26,809 nucleotides of DNA from an uncultured Parafilimonas sp. (GCA_937892395.1 CALAGJ010000123.1:1-26809), one strand, 5' to 3'; positions 7,022 to 17,009 are shown, counted from the stretch's first letter. Notes: generated from the sequence alone by a model not told the origin. Made by a program: numbers and translations.

Positions 7022-8284
7022 CTATAACAATATACCCGCAATAGTTGCTGATAAATAAGAAGCCAAAGTGCCGCAAAGCAGGGCTTTGAGACCAAGCTTA
7101 GCAAGGTCAGAGCGGCGTTCCGGAGCCAATGCGCCAATGCCTCCAATCTGCATACCCACGCTGCTGAAATTGGCAAACCCACATATTGCAATGCTGATAA
7201 TCAGCAATCCTTTTTCTGATACAATCGGTACTTTGTTTTGAGTAAGATTTTGAAATGCTACAAATTCATTGATAGTAATTTTTTGCCCTAATAAAGTAGC
7301 GGCATTACTCACATCTTCAGCAGGCACACCCATACCCCAAGCAAAGGGATAAAAGATTTTACCAAATATCCAGTTCAGCGATAGATCAAATTCCCCATTG
7401 AAAATATGACCAATGCCCAATAGAATATAATCTAAACAGGCTATTACAGCAATAAAGCCAATCAGCATTGCTATTACATTCATTGCTATTTTAAATCCAT
7501 CCCCAGCTCCATGACTGATAGCATCTATCACATTGGCATAGTTACTTTTTACTTCCATTTTTACTTTACCCATCGTTTGGCTTTCTTCCGTTTCCGGGTA
7601 CATTATTTTGCTAATGACTAATGCACCAGGTGCCGCCATTAAGCTGGCGGTTATCAACTTTGGTGCAAGATCCATTCCCGCCTGTGCGCCCATATTTGCA
7701 TACACCACCAATATGCCACCGGCTATACAAGCAAGGCTTCCGCTCATACTGGCCAGCAACTCACTTTTGGTCATGGTTTTTAAATATGGTTGTATCATAA
7801 CTTGTGCTTCTACCTGACCCACAAAAGCACTGGCCACATTGCTCAAAGCTTCTGCACCACTTACCCTCATTATAAAATTCATGGCACGTGCAATGATGGA
7901 AACAATACGTTGCATTATACCATAATGATAAAAGATAGCCACTAAAGCACATACTAAAATTATAGTAGCAGTCACATTAAAAGCAAACACGAAGCCTCCA
8001 GCCATATAATTACCAATACTGCCATCCATTTGTTGTACACCTATGCCTGCATATACAAATGATGCACCCTGACGGGCAAACCCTTCAATCTTTTCCATGC
8101 CATGCCCTAATAACTGAAAAAAATCACCCACAGGCTTTACTTTAAATACAAGCAAGGCAATAATGGTTTGTAATGCAATACCACTAAGCACTAATCTATA
8201 ATTGATTCTTTTTCTATTATTGGAAAAAAGCCAAGCAATGCCTAAAATAAGTAATATGCCCAATAAACCTTGGAATCGTTCCAT
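7022..8284 (-). CDS. NupC-type concentrative nucleoside transporter
   Basis: 420 residues of strongly hydrophobic protein, the normal size of bacterial concentrative nucleoside transporters (CNT family), which bring nucleosides in with a cation. Hallmarks: N-terminal ILGIAWLFSNNRKRINYRLV, the mid-protein ...ALSNVASAFVGQVEAQVMIQ region, GVPAEDVSNAATLLGQKITI, and the C-terminal CGFANFSSVGMQIGGIGALA ahead of PERRSDLAKLG. About eight to ten membrane segments. The exact substrate range cannot be read from sequence. Its position next to purF and close to purH fits nucleoside salvage beside synthesis, though each may have its own promoter. Confidence 0.9.
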   Translation of the reverse strand: MERFQGLLGILLILGIAWLFSNNRKRINYRLVLSGIALQTIIALLVFKVKPVGDFFQLLGHGMEKIEGFARQGASFVYAGIGVQQMDGSIGNYMAGGFVFAFNVTATIILVCALVAIFYHYGIMQRIVSIIARAMNFIMRVSGAEALSNVASAFVGQVEAQVMIQPYLKTMTKSELLASMSGSLACIAGGILVVYANMGAQAGMDLAPKLITASLMAAPGALVISKIMYPETEESQTMGKVKMEVKSNYANVIDAISHGAGDGFKIAMNVIAMLIGFIAVIACLDYILLGIGHIFNGEFDLSLNWIFGKIFYPFAWGMGVPAEDVSNAATLLGQKITINEFVAFQNLTQNKVPIVSEKGLLIISIAICGFANFSSVGMQIGGIGALAPERRSDLAKLGLKALLCGTLASYLSATIAGILL

Positions 8285-8315
8285 AGCAATCTTTGATTTT
8301 TACGGCGGTAAAATA

Positions 8316-8331
8316 GGGGAAATAAATCCCC
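8316..8331 (-). promoter_or_regulatory. Short inverted repeat upstream of nupC
   Basis: GGGGAAATAAATCCCC: 5-bp arms around a 6-base centre, 32 bases before the nupC start. It may be an operator, since it sits where a promoter would be expected; no standard TAnnTTTG box is visible there. Confidence 0.25.
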
Positions 8332-8507
8332 AATGATGATGCCTAAGAAGAATAAATGTATATCCTCTAACTTTTTACTATGCTGTTGGCAATAAATTTC
8401 TTTATATCAAACTGATGAAATAGTAACGTTATTACTCAGTATGACTACTGCTCAATCTTTTAAATGTAAAATTTCAAACCAGATGGATTTGACAATCATC
8501 TTTTACC

Positions 8508-11294
8508 CTATCCAATTACAATATTGATCATTCGGCCTTTTACAAAAATAAATTTCTTTACTTCCTTACCTATTATCCATTTTGATATACCCTCATTTGA
8601 TAATACATTTTCTTTTGCATCTGCTTCTGAAATATCAATTGGCATCTGCAATGTTGTTCTCATTTTTCCATTTATACTGATTGGGTATTCTTTTACTGAT
8701 TCAGCAGTAAAAGACGCATTATAAGTTGGATAATCAGCATCAATAATGAGCCCACCATTTCCCAAAGCATTCCATAGTTCTTCACAAATATGTGGCGCAT
8801 AAGGTGTAAGCAAAATGAGCAGTGACTCCAAAATTTCTTTCTTATTGCATTTCAATTCATTGAGTTCATTTACACAAACCATAAATGCACTTACTGCAGT
8901 ATTAAATGAAAATCGCTCTGTATCATCTTCTATTTTTTTGATGGCTTTATGAAGGGCCTTAAGCTCTACGGGAGTTGGTGTTTCCTTATTCCAAATGGCC
9001 CCTTTTATATCATCATAAAATAACCTCCAAAGTTTTTTTATAAACCTATGTACTCCTTCAATACCCTTAGTTTCCCAGGGTTTACTTTGCTCTATTGGCC
9101 CAAGAAACATTTCATACATTCTGAAAGTATCAGCTCCATATTTTGCAATTAAATCATCGGGATTGATTGTATTGAATTTTGATTTACTCATTTTTTCAGT
9201 TTCCACACCGCAATGATATTTTCCATTTTCTAAAATGAATGTTGCATTTTTATACTCCCCATTTTTCCACTGCTTAAACAGGTCAATATTCAAATAAATA
9301 CCATCTACAAAATTGACATCTACATGCAATGCATCTGTTTCATACTGATCTTTTAATCCATAGGATATAAATTCATTTTTTCCACGAATCCTATAGGCAA
9401 ATCTGGAACTGCCTTGTATCATGCCCTGATTTACTAATTTTTTAAACGGCTCATCAATACCTATATGCCCCAAATCATACAAAGCTTTTGTCCACATACG
9501 GCTGTAGAGTAAATGCCCAACAGCATGCTCGGTGCCGCCTATATATAAATCTACCTGACCCCAGTAATCGCTTGCCTTGCGGCTGCAAAATGAAGCCTCA
9601 TTTGTAGGATCCATATATCTTAAAAAATACCAACTGCTGCCAGCATATCCGGGCATAGTATTCACTTCTCGAACGCCTCCTTCAAAGTGCTTCCAGTCAT
9701 CCAATAAACTCAATGGCCCTTCTGCATTTTTTCCGACTTTTATTTCTTTCATTTCCGGAAGCAATACTGGCAATGTTGTATCATCTAAACTAATGGCCAT
9801 ACTATCCATCCACACAATAGGAAATGGCTCTCCCCAATAACGCTGCCTGCTAAATGCAGCATCACGCATTCTATAATTTATTTTCTTTTTGCCAATACCC
9901 AATTCTTCCAATTTGTCAACTACAACTTGTATGGCATCTTTCATCACCAATCCATCTAAAAAACCACTGTTTTCTAAAATGGCTTCTTTGGTAGGGTTTG
10001 CTTCTTCACCATTGTATGCATCACCTATGATATTGGTAATTGGTATATTGAAATGTCGTGCAAATTTAAAATCCCTCTCATCGCCGCAAGGCACAGCCAT
10101 TATAGCTCCTGTGCCATAACCCGATAGCACATATTCACTAATCCAAATGGGTATTAAACATTCATTAAAAGGATTTTTACAAAAAGCTCCCGTAAATACT
10201 CCACTGATTTTTTTCTCTGCCATCCGCTCTCTTTCGCTTCGACTTTTTACATATTGTAAATAATCTGCCACTGCTTGCTGCTGATCAGTTGTTGTAATAC
10301 TTTCGATCAAATCATGCTCGGGTGCAATAACCATAAAGTCAGCTCCAAAAATGGTATCGGGTCGTGTAGTGTACACCTTTAGTGTTAGGGCTGAGGAAGC
10401 TGGTATGCTGCCCTGTATTTCAAAATCAACTTCAGCGCCAACACTTCGGCCTATCCAATTTATTTGCATTTCTTTCATTGATTCACTAAAATCAATGTTT
10501 TCCAAGCCTTGTAGTAATCTTTCTGCATACTCAGTAATGCGCAAATACCATTGTCTTAGTTTTCGTTTTTCAACTGGGTGGCCACCACGTTCACTCACAC
10601 CATTTACAACTTCATCATTTGCCAAAACAGTGCCCAAAGCTTCGCACCAGTTTACCTCCCCATATCCACAAAATGCAACTCTGTATTGCATTAAAATATC
10701 TTGTTTTATTTTTTCATCAAAAGATAGCCATGCATCAGATGAAAATTTTTGAATATGAAAATTATTATCAGGTATTGGATGATTGACGTTTCCTTCTGTA
10801 TTGAAACTTTGTATCAAACCTTCAATAGGTTCTGTTTTATTACTGAGTCTATTGTAATAACTGTGGAATAATTGTAAGAATATCCATTGTGTCCATTTGT
10901 AATAACCTGCATCAGATGTGCGCACTTCTCTACTCCAGTCGTAGCAAAATCCGATTTTATCCAATTGATTTCTAAAGTTTTGAATATTCGTTTCGGTACT
11001 TATGGCCGGGTGTACACCATGTTCTATGGCATATTGCTCCGCAGGAAGTCCAAATGCATCATAACCCATAGGATGCAATACATTAAAGCCTTTCAGCCTT
11101 TTGTATCTTGCAAAAATATCACTGGCTATATAGCCCAATGGATGACCTACATGCAAGCCAGCTCCACTGGGATAAGGAAACATATCCAATACATAAAATT
11201 TAGGCTTGGAGCTATCATGAGATACTTGATAAGCGTTTCTGTCTATCCAAGTTTGTTGCCATTTTTTTTCAATCGAATTGAAATTATATTCCAT
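8508..11294 (-). CDS. leuS: Leucyl-tRNA synthetase
   Basis: A class I aminoacyl-tRNA synthetase that charges tRNA-Leu in the cytoplasm. 928 residues fits Bacteroidota LeuRS. The N-terminus MEYNFNSIEKKWQQTW is standard. The HIGH motif appears as HVGH at residues 48-51 within PYPSGAGLHVGHPLGY. The editing domain (about 225-430) has the threonine-rich TTRPDTIFGADFMV and the GTGAIMAVPCGDERD motif. The tRNA-binding signature KMSKS is at residues 701-705. The C-terminal anticodon-binding region follows and ends in a short leucine-specific domain (KFIFVKGRMINIVIG). Only 14 bases separate it from the upstream purH gene, so the two are probably cotranscribed. Confidence 0.97.
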   Translation of the reverse strand: MEYNFNSIEKKWQQTWIDRNAYQVSHDSSKPKFYVLDMFPYPSGAGLHVGHPLGYIASDIFARYKRLKGFNVLHPMGYDAFGLPAEQYAIEHGVHPAISTETNIQNFRNQLDKIGFCYDWSREVRTSDAGYYKWTQWIFLQLFHSYYNRLSNKTEPIEGLIQSFNTEGNVNHPIPDNNFHIQKFSSDAWLSFDEKIKQDILMQYRVAFCGYGEVNWCEALGTVLANDEVVNGVSERGGHPVEKRKLRQWYLRITEYAERLLQGLENIDFSESMKEMQINWIGRSVGAEVDFEIQGSIPASSALTLKVYTTRPDTIFGADFMVIAPEHDLIESITTTDQQQAVADYLQYVKSRSERERMAEKKISGVFTGAFCKNPFNECLIPIWISEYVLSGYGTGAIMAVPCGDERDFKFARHFNIPITNIIGDAYNGEEANPTKEAILENSGFLDGLVMKDAIQVVVDKLEELGIGKKKINYRMRDAAFSRQRYWGEPFPIVWMDSMAISLDDTTLPVLLPEMKEIKVGKNAEGPLSLLDDWKHFEGGVREVNTMPGYAGSSWYFLRYMDPTNEASFCSRKASDYWGQVDLYIGGTEHAVGHLLYSRMWTKALYDLGHIGIDEPFKKLVNQGMIQGSSRFAYRIRGKNEFISYGLKDQYETDALHVDVNFVDGIYLNIDLFKQWKNGEYKNATFILENGKYHCGVETEKMSKSKFNTINPDDLIAKYGADTFRMYEMFLGPIEQSKPWETKGIEGVHRFIKKLWRLFYDDIKGAIWNKETPTPVELKALHKAIKKIEDDTERFSFNTAVSAFMVCVNELNELKCNKKEILESLLILLTPYAPHICEELWNALGNGGLIIDADYPTYNASFTAESVKEYPISINGKMRTTLQMPIDISEADAKENVLSNEGISKWIIGKEVKKFIFVKGRMINIVIG

Positions 11295-11308
11295 AGTAAA
11301 TAGCGTGT

Positions 11309-12823
11309 TTAGTGTTTAAAATGTCGCATTCCGGTTATTACCATTGCCAGATTATTTTCATTGCAGTAGGCAATACTATCTTTATCTCTGATACTACCAC
11401 CAGGTTGAATAAAAGCTTCAATTCCTGCTGCATGAGCTATTTGCACACAATCATTAAAAGGGAAAAAAGCATCACTTGCCAATACGGCATTATGTAAATC
11501 AAATGCAAACTGGCCAGCCTTTTCAATAGCTTGGCGCAAGGAATCTATACGGCTCGTTTGGCCACATCCCTTACCCACTAATTGTTTATCTTTAATCAGC
11601 GCAATGGCATTACTTTTTAAGTGCTTGCAAATGATATTCGCAAAAATTAAATTGCTTTTTTCACCTTCGGTGGATATGCGGCCACCAACTTCTTGCCAAT
11701 CTGAATAATTGCCAATATCTGTTTGTTGTATTAAGCTACCGCCCAATATAGATTTGTATTGTACAGTATTCAACTGTTTATAATCCGGATTGATGGTTAA
11801 AATAATACGGTTCTTTTTTGTACTCAATATCTCAAATGCATCAGCATCATAAGCAGGAGAAAGTATGACTTCAAAGAAAATGTCATTGATAGCTGAAGCT
11901 GTAGCAGCATCAATATTTCCTGTAGAAATTAGTATGCCGCCAAATGCACTTTCCGGATCACCAGCCAAGGCCGATGTCCAGGCATCAAAAGTATTGCTGC
12001 GGATAGCTGCACCACATACATTGGTATGCTTGATGATGCCAAAAAATACCTCCTCCTGATCTTTAAATTCAGAGGCAAGCTGCACAGCTGCATCTACATC
12101 AGTAAGGTTATTGTAGCTGAGTTCTTTACCATGTAGTTGTGCAAATACTTCAGACAGGTTACCATAAAATGCTGCTTGCTGGTGAGGATTTTCGCCATAT
12201 CGTAAGGATTGCTTTTGGTGAAAAGGATTGAACACTGACGTATTAAAATAATTGGAGATAGCAATATCATAATTCATGACAACTTCAAATGCTTTTGCAG
12301 CAAATTCTTTGCGCTGTGTGAGTGTGGTACTTCCCTCCTGTTCATTCAATAGTTGAGTGATTATTTTGTAATCATCTTTTGCAGCAATGACAACAAGGTC
12401 TGAAAAATTTTTTGCAGCAGCCCTTATCATAGATGGCCCACCTATATCAATTTTTTCAATAATAGATTTTTCTTCTGTAGTATTTTTTACAGTTTCCTCA
12501 AATGGGTATAAATCAACAATTACCAAGTCAATTTCTGGTATTTGATAAGTTGCCATTTCTTGAATATCCTGAGGCTCTGCCCTCCTACCCAGTATGCCAC
12601 CAAATACAACAGGGTGCAATGTTTTTACCCTTCCACCCAAAATGGATGGGTAGCTTGTGAGTGATTCTACAGGTATGCAGCTATAACCTTTTGATTCAAT
12701 AAATTGCTGTGTGCCGCCTGTAGAATAAATGGTGACTCCCTGACGGGATAATGCCTCAATAACTGGCTCTAATCCGTTTTTATAAAAAACAGAAATGAGC
12801 GCTGAATTAATTTTCTTTTGCAT
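11309..12823 (-). CDS. purH: Bifunctional AICAR transformylase / IMP cyclohydrolase
   Basis: 504 residues, standard for PurH, which performs the last two steps to IMP. The N-terminal MGS-like cyclohydrolase domain includes YSTGGTQQFIES, GGRVKTLHPVVFGGIL and DLVIVDLYPFEETV. The transformylase domain starts near residue 205 (SLRYGENPHQQAAFYG) and holds the Lys-His pair in GIIKHTNVCGAA, GDPESAFGG and the C-terminal IQPGGSIRDKDSIAYCNENN with ITGMRHFKH. No deviation is seen at these sites. It lies between comEC (28 bases upstream) and leuS (14 bases downstream) on the same strand, consistent with a shared transcript. Confidence 0.96.
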   Translation of the reverse strand: MQKKINSALISVFYKNGLEPVIEALSRQGVTIYSTGGTQQFIESKGYSCIPVESLTSYPSILGGRVKTLHPVVFGGILGRRAEPQDIQEMATYQIPEIDLVIVDLYPFEETVKNTTEEKSIIEKIDIGGPSMIRAAAKNFSDLVVIAAKDDYKIITQLLNEQEGSTTLTQRKEFAAKAFEVVMNYDIAISNYFNTSVFNPFHQKQSLRYGENPHQQAAFYGNLSEVFAQLHGKELSYNNLTDVDAAVQLASEFKDQEEVFFGIIKHTNVCGAAIRSNTFDAWTSALAGDPESAFGGILISTGNIDAATASAINDIFFEVILSPAYDADAFEILSTKKNRIILTINPDYKQLNTVQYKSILGGSLIQQTDIGNYSDWQEVGGRISTEGEKSNLIFANIICKHLKSNAIALIKDKQLVGKGCGQTSRIDSLRQAIEKAGQFAFDLHNAVLASDAFFPFNDCVQIAHAAGIEAFIQPGGSIRDKDSIAYCNENNLAMVITGMRHFKH

Positions 12824-12851
12824 GAAAAAGCTGTATGTTTTTGTTTGACTG

Positions 12852-14945
12852 CTATAAATTTACCATAAATGCGCCCTGCTCAAGCACATTATGAGTGCGC
12901 AAATGTAGTTGATGGCAGTCTTTTTGCCATACAGGCACTTTCCACCTACTATTACTACCATCAAAAATGACTGTAGAAGATTTAACTATTTGGTGTAGGG
13001 CAGCCCAATTTATGTTTGCGTTTTTAGCAACAATGATATAATCACAGATAGGGCTTTCGGTGGAGATAGTAGAAGATATATTATCCGTAACAATCCAGAT
13101 TTTTTTGTTCGCAAATTGAATGACAGGGTTTCCGACAATTTGTGTGATGCTGCCCTGATTTTCATAGGTGTGATATTTAATACGTGATGGTTTCAAGTGA
13201 AAATTTCTTAAAAAATTATCATTGAGCAAATCTGTATCGCCCAAAAAATAACTGCTATGCCCAGCTATAAATTCGATGGCCATTTTATTGGGCACATTAT
13301 AGACAATCATTTTTTGCTGTGCTTTGTTTGTAATTGCCCTCTTACTGTCTATGCATAAAAAACTAAGTAAGCAGCCCAATGAAATGATTAACAGCTTTGG
13401 TTTTTTTCTAATTATCCATCCTGCTATGCAGGCAATGAATAAAAGCAATAAAATGGATTGTAAAGTGTTGATGTATAACCCATCAGAAACAGAAAATGAT
13501 ACCGTATCAATCCATTCTATAAAATGATTCATCCACTGCGTGGATACAGTAACACCCTTTCCTAAAAACAAAGCAATAGGCTTACACCATGCAAAAATCA
13601 ATAAACCAATTTCTGCATAAAGAATAAAACCTGATAGTGGTACTGCTATAAAATTTGCAATCCAAAATAAATTGGAAAACTGGTGAAAATGCAATGCTGC
13701 TATAGGAATGGTAAGTATTTGCGCAGACAATGACACAGCATTGAGCTGCCATACTATTTTCACAATTCCATTCCTAAAAAAGAAGTATTGGTATATGGGT
13801 CTATAAAAAATCATGATACTGAGTACAGCAGCATAAGAGAGTTGAAATCCAACATCCCATAAATAAAAAGGATTAATCAACAAAAGGATAAATGCAGATG
13901 CGGATAATGTAGCAATTCCATTTGGCTTATGATCCAACCACTCTGCCAGTTGAAATACCGAAAACATAACCGCTGCACGCAATACAGATGGAGCAGCTCC
14001 AGCTACAAAAGTAAATGCCCACAGCACCAGTAAAACAGTTAAGGTTTTCAGAAGAAGATAGTTTTTCTTTTTTCTAAATGGATAAAGTAATCTAAGCAAT
14101 AAAACATAAATCATTCCCAAATGCAATCCGCTGATAGCAATAATGTGTACCACTCCAGTATTGCTATAACTCTGTACTAAGTCTCTATCTAAATCATTGC
14201 GATAGCCAATAAGCAAAGCTTCTGCAATGCCTAATTCTTTTGGACTGAAAATGTTTTTTCTAAGTATAGCTATAGCACTATCCCTTGCAGCAAACATGAG
14301 TCTGCGTAAATGCAATGGCTTTGAATTGGTTTGCACTGGAATGATATCGTCAGCTGAAAGAAAAGCCTGATGCGTAATGCCTTGAAATAAACAATACCTA
14401 TTATAATTTAATGCGGCAGGATTCCCATTATTGCGAATGATATCAACCGGTTTTTTGAGCAGGATAGTATTGCCAAATTTTAGAGTTGGCAACATTTCTT
14501 CTTTCTTTAGATATAGAAATATTTTTCCTGTAGCAGCATGCTGCAAGCCATTGCTGTCTAGCTTTGCAAATACTTTACATATAGCTTTATAGGTTTTTCC
14601 TTTTGCAGACAATGGCTCATATAACTGTACAAAGAGCATTTCATCAGTATAGTTTTTTCCAAACCAGTTTTTGTCATTTCTACTATCTTGTAAATGAGTG
14701 AGCAATGCCCCCAGTATCAAAAAGAATACGAGGTACAAACTGCCTATCATTAGCCGAAGGCGATATTTAAGTCTAAAATTTAATTGTAGGGATATAAAGA
14801 TTAAAAATCCAACAGTGCATATAGATGCAATAATCATTGTAACTGAAAATTGTACATGCCATTGTATGTAAATGCCTAAGACTAACGGAACTAATAGCCT
14901 GATGAAAGGATATGATCGTATTGATATAGCAGGTTCAAAAGGCAT
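12852..14945 (-). CDS. ComEC/Rec2-family DNA-uptake channel protein, no metallo-beta-lactamase domain
   Basis: 697 residues. Membrane segments near residues 14-31, 34-54 and 63-83 come first, then a soluble domain (about 85-215, DUF4131-like, with nucleic-acid-binding OB-type character in the family), then the competence domain with its hallmark HIIAISGLHLGM at 267-278 and about eight further membrane segments to about residue 535. The family forms the inner-membrane channel for single-stranded DNA in transformation. The C-terminal portion (about 545-697) lacks the HxHxDH metallo-beta-lactamase motif seen in many ComEC proteins; short forms of this kind occur in Bacteroidota. No other competence gene is in the window, so competence itself is not shown. 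Confidence 0.87.
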   Translation of the reverse strand: MPFEPAISIRSYPFIRLLVPLVLGIYIQWHVQFSVTMIIASICTVGFLIFISLQLNFRLKYRLRLMIGSLYLVFFLILGALLTHLQDSRNDKNWFGKNYTDEMLFVQLYEPLSAKGKTYKAICKVFAKLDSNGLQHAATGKIFLYLKKEEMLPTLKFGNTILLKKPVDIIRNNGNPAALNYNRYCLFQGITHQAFLSADDIIPVQTNSKPLHLRRLMFAARDSAIAILRKNIFSPKELGIAEALLIGYRNDLDRDLVQSYSNTGVVHIIAISGLHLGMIYVLLLRLLYPFRKKKNYLLLKTLTVLLVLWAFTFVAGAAPSVLRAAVMFSVFQLAEWLDHKPNGIATLSASAFILLLINPFYLWDVGFQLSYAAVLSIMIFYRPIYQYFFFRNGIVKIVWQLNAVSLSAQILTIPIAALHFHQFSNLFWIANFIAVPLSGFILYAEIGLLIFAWCKPIALFLGKGVTVSTQWMNHFIEWIDTVSFSVSDGLYINTLQSILLLLFIACIAGWIIRKKPKLLIISLGCLLSFLCIDSKRAITNKAQQKMIVYNVPNKMAIEFIAGHSSYFLGDTDLLNDNFLRNFHLKPSRIKYHTYENQGSITQIVGNPVIQFANKKIWIVTDNISSTISTESPICDYIIVAKNANINWAALHQIVKSSTVIFDGSNSRWKVPVWQKDCHQLHLRTHNVLEQGAFMVNL

Positions 14946-15012
14946 GCATAAAAGTAATCATATATCTTCATATATTTAATATTATATTTAGGCTATAGAA
15001 AGAATCAATGAC

Positions 15013-15495
15013 TTATGCATCAGGCCATTGGACAAGATCAATTATTTTTTCTAAAAATTGCTGATCTACTTCATCGTATGTATTTAAAAATTCACTATCA
15101 ATATCCAACACAGCTACCACTTTATTGAATCGTATTACAGGTACAACTATTTCACTTCTACTCTTACTGCTGCAAGCTATATGCCCGGGAAATAAATCTA
15201 CATCCGGCACAATCAAAGTTATTGACTTTGCCCAAGCAGTGCCACATACTCCTCTACCTTTTTTTATACGGGTACATGCTACCGGACCTTGAAATGGACC
15301 TAATACAAGTTCATCAATTTTTACAATATAAAAGCCAATCCAAAACCAATTGAACTGCTCCTTTAAAGCCCCACATATATTGGATAAATTAGCAATGAGA
15401 TCTGGCTCACCATCCAGCAATGCTGCTATTTGAGGTAGTAATCCATTGTATGCTTCTGCTTTGTTTCCTGTTGTCAATATTAAATCTTCTGCCAT
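15013..15495 (-). CDS. msrC: Free methionine-(R)-sulfoxide reductase (GAF domain)
   Basis: 160 residues forming one GAF domain. Three cysteines, Cys74 (GPVACTRI), Cys84 (GRGVCGTAW) and Cys108 (HIACSSKSRSE), are spaced 10 and 24 apart, the same as the three redox cysteines of the characterised E. coli enzyme (84, 94, 118). This marks it as fRMsr, which reduces free methionine-R-sulfoxide, rather than a signalling GAF protein. The motif NWFWIGFYIV and the SRSEIVVPV strand are also family-typical. The protein is cytoplasmic. It lies 9 bases after the HAD gene and is probably cotranscribed with it from the promoter near 16240. Confidence 0.9.
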   Translation of the reverse strand: MAEDLILTTGNKAEAYNGLLPQIAALLDGEPDLIANLSNICGALKEQFNWFWIGFYIVKIDELVLGPFQGPVACTRIKKGRGVCGTAWAKSITLIVPDVDLFPGHIACSSKSRSEIVVPVIRFNKVVAVLDIDSEFLNTYDEVDQQFLEKIIDLVQWPDA

Positions 15496-15504
15496 AGTTG
15501 TAGA

Positions 15505-16203
15505 TTAAAAAATATTTTCTAAATCTTTTAAATGATGCACAGTATATGTGGCTGACACTGCCTTCTCTTCGGATAAGTAATTAACAAAAACAGTATCCCA
15601 TCCTGCATTATTTCCTCCTTGAATATCTGTATCCAAATTATCGCCAATCATGATTGCCTGCTCTTTTACAGCACCGGTTTCATTCAATGCATAGTCAAAA
15701 ATACCGGGCATGGGCTTAACACTATTACATCCCTGACTGGTGATTACTTTTGTGAAATAGGGGCTCAACCCACTATGAAATATTTTACGATGCTGTACTT
15801 CTTCAAAGCCATTTGTAATTAAGTGCAAATGATATCCTTTTGCTTTTAGATATTCAAGTATTTCAAAGCTATAATCAAACAATTTTTTTCTATTGGGCAG
15901 CTCACGCAAGTATGCAACAGAAAGTTGATTTGCAAGAGGCTCATCGGCTATTTTAAAATCAAGTAGTGCAAGCCACATACGCTTCCAACGAAGCTCCTCC
16001 TGTTTCATAAATCCCTGAGTATATCTTTTCCAGAGTTTATCATTATGGAAAATATAGCGCTCAAAAAAATCATCAAATGAATGCACCCCTTTTGTTTTTA
16101 AATTGAAAGTTTCATACAGCTGTATCATTGTATCTTTTGCATTTGTCTCAAAATCCCAAAGGGTATGATCTAAGTCAAAAAATAAATGTGGGTGCTTCAG
16201 CAT
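15505..16203 (-). CDS. YjjG-like HAD-family phosphatase (putative noncanonical nucleotidase)
   Basis: 232 residues from ATG 16203. An open frame extends to 16251, but those 16 extra codons run into the promoter and lack family similarity, whereas MLKHPHLFFDLDHTLWDF places HAD motif I (DLDHT) correctly near the N-terminus. Motif II is in LITNGFEE, motif III Lys is in NSVKPMPGIFDYAL, and motif IV is GDNLDTDIQGGNNAGW. The helical cap between motifs I and II matches the YjjG/YfnB subfamily, whose known members dephosphorylate nucleoside monophosphates, in some cases noncanonical ones. The substrate here is an inference. It is transcribed divergently from the SDR gene. Confidence 0.85.
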   Translation of the reverse strand: MLKHPHLFFDLDHTLWDFETNAKDTMIQLYETFNLKTKGVHSFDDFFERYIFHNDKLWKRYTQGFMKQEELRWKRMWLALLDFKIADEPLANQLSVAYLRELPNRKKLFDYSFEILEYLKAKGYHLHLITNGFEEVQHRKIFHSGLSPYFTKVITSQGCNSVKPMPGIFDYALNETGAVKEQAIMIGDNLDTDIQGGNNAGWDTVFVNYLSEEKAVSATYTVHHLKDLENIF

Positions 16204-16231
16204 GCTTTTCTTTTTCGGATGATTTGCCTTG

Positions 16232-16263
16232 CAAAAATAGAGCCTCTGCATATTGGATTCAAG
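16232..16263 (-). promoter_or_regulatory. Candidate promoter for HAD-msrC transcript
   Basis: The minus strand reads CTTG (16260-16263), 20 bases, then TATTTTTG (16232-16239), a good Bacteroidota promoter. The -7 box is 28 bases before ATG 16203 and inside the extended open frame, which supports the shorter start. Confidence 0.6.
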
Positions 16264-16280
16264 TCTATAACTGAAATACT

Positions 16281-16288
16281 TATTTTTG
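16281..16288 (+). promoter_or_regulatory. Candidate -7 box for the SDR gene
   Basis: TATTTTTG matches TAnnTTTG and lies 14 bases before ATG 16303. A TTG stands 25 bases upstream, slightly too far. It forms a back-to-back promoter pair with the HAD promoter. Confidence 0.45.
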
Positions 16289-16302
16289 AAAAGAAATCGC
16301 TT

Positions 16303-17001
16303 ATGAATATAATCATTACAGGAGCATCCAGAGGATTAGGAAAAGCTATAGCATCCATTTTTGCTGCAGAAGGTCATACCCTTTTGTTGAATAGTATGAA
16401 CGAAAAAAACCTTGCAGCAGCAGCAGAAGAACTTAGTATAGAGCACAATAATCATTCAATATTTTATTATGCAGCAAATCTTTCTGACAAGAAAGCAAAT
16501 AATGATTTTGCAGAATGGTGCTTGTCAAAATGCAATCCGGATATTCTTATAAATAATGCCGGACGATTCAAACCAGGAAGTGCCTACAGCGAACCCTCAG
16601 AAACACTACAGCAAATGTTGGATGACAATTTATTTAGTGCTTACTACCTCACACAAAAAATAGCACCATTCATGATTAAAAACAGAAGTGGACATATCTT
16701 TAATATGTGCTCTATAGCATCACTGCATGCATATAAGAATGGTGGTACTTATAGCATCAGTAAGTTTGCATTGTCAGGATTTTCAAAAAATCTAAGAGAA
16801 GAATTAAAAGAGTTTAATATAAAAGTTACTGGCATTTATCCAGGCGCTACTTATACCGATAGCTGGGCTGGCAGTGGCGTTTCTCCTGAACGAATTATGG
16901 AATCAACGGACATTGCAAAAATGATTTATACTGCTTCCGCCTTATCCGCTGCTGCATGTATTGAAGATATCATTTTACGGCCTACAGCCGGAGATGTATA
17001 A
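16303..17001 (+). CDS. Short-chain dehydrogenase/reductase (SDR), substrate unknown
   Basis: 232 residues from ATG 16303; an upstream extension of the frame to 16186 reads through the promoter and is rejected. Classical SDR features: cofactor loop TGASRGLGKAIA right at the N-terminus, the structural INNAGRF motif, a Ser in MCSIASLHAY, and the catalytic Tyr-x3-Lys in GGTYSISKFALSGF. After it comes FNIKVTGIYPGATYTDSW, also typical. These enzymes oxidise or reduce alcohols, ketones or sugars with NAD(P)H; the closest general type is the 3-oxoacyl reductase/sepiapterin reductase-like group. The substrate cannot be deduced. It is convergent with the cupin gene. Confidence 0.88.
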   Translation: MNIIITGASRGLGKAIASIFAAEGHTLLLNSMNEKNLAAAAEELSIEHNNHSIFYYAANLSDKKANNDFAEWCLSKCNPDILINNAGRFKPGSAYSEPSETLQQMLDDNLFSAYYLTQKIAPFMIKNRSGHIFNMCSIASLHAYKNGGTYSISKFALSGFSKNLREELKEFNIKVTGIYPGATYTDSWAGSGVSPERIMESTDIAKMIYTASALSAAACIEDIILRPTAGDV

Positions 17002-17009
17002 GTCTTTCA

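Noticed and set aside
8422..8436. AGTAA/TTACT inverted repeat after leuS as a terminator
   Set aside because: The stem is short and AT-rich, and no T-run follows in the leuS direction.
10351..10752. 133-codon plus-strand open frame inside leuS
   Set aside because: It lies opposite conserved LeuRS editing-domain sequence and its product resembles no family; it is a shadow frame.
15013..15495. GAF-domain signalling protein
   Set aside because: The three cysteines have the exact spacing of free methionine-(R)-sulfoxide reductase and there is no attached output domain.
16204..16302. Longer starts for the HAD gene (16251) and SDR gene (16186)
   Set aside because: Both extensions overlap each other and the divergent promoter boxes, and add residues with no family similarity.
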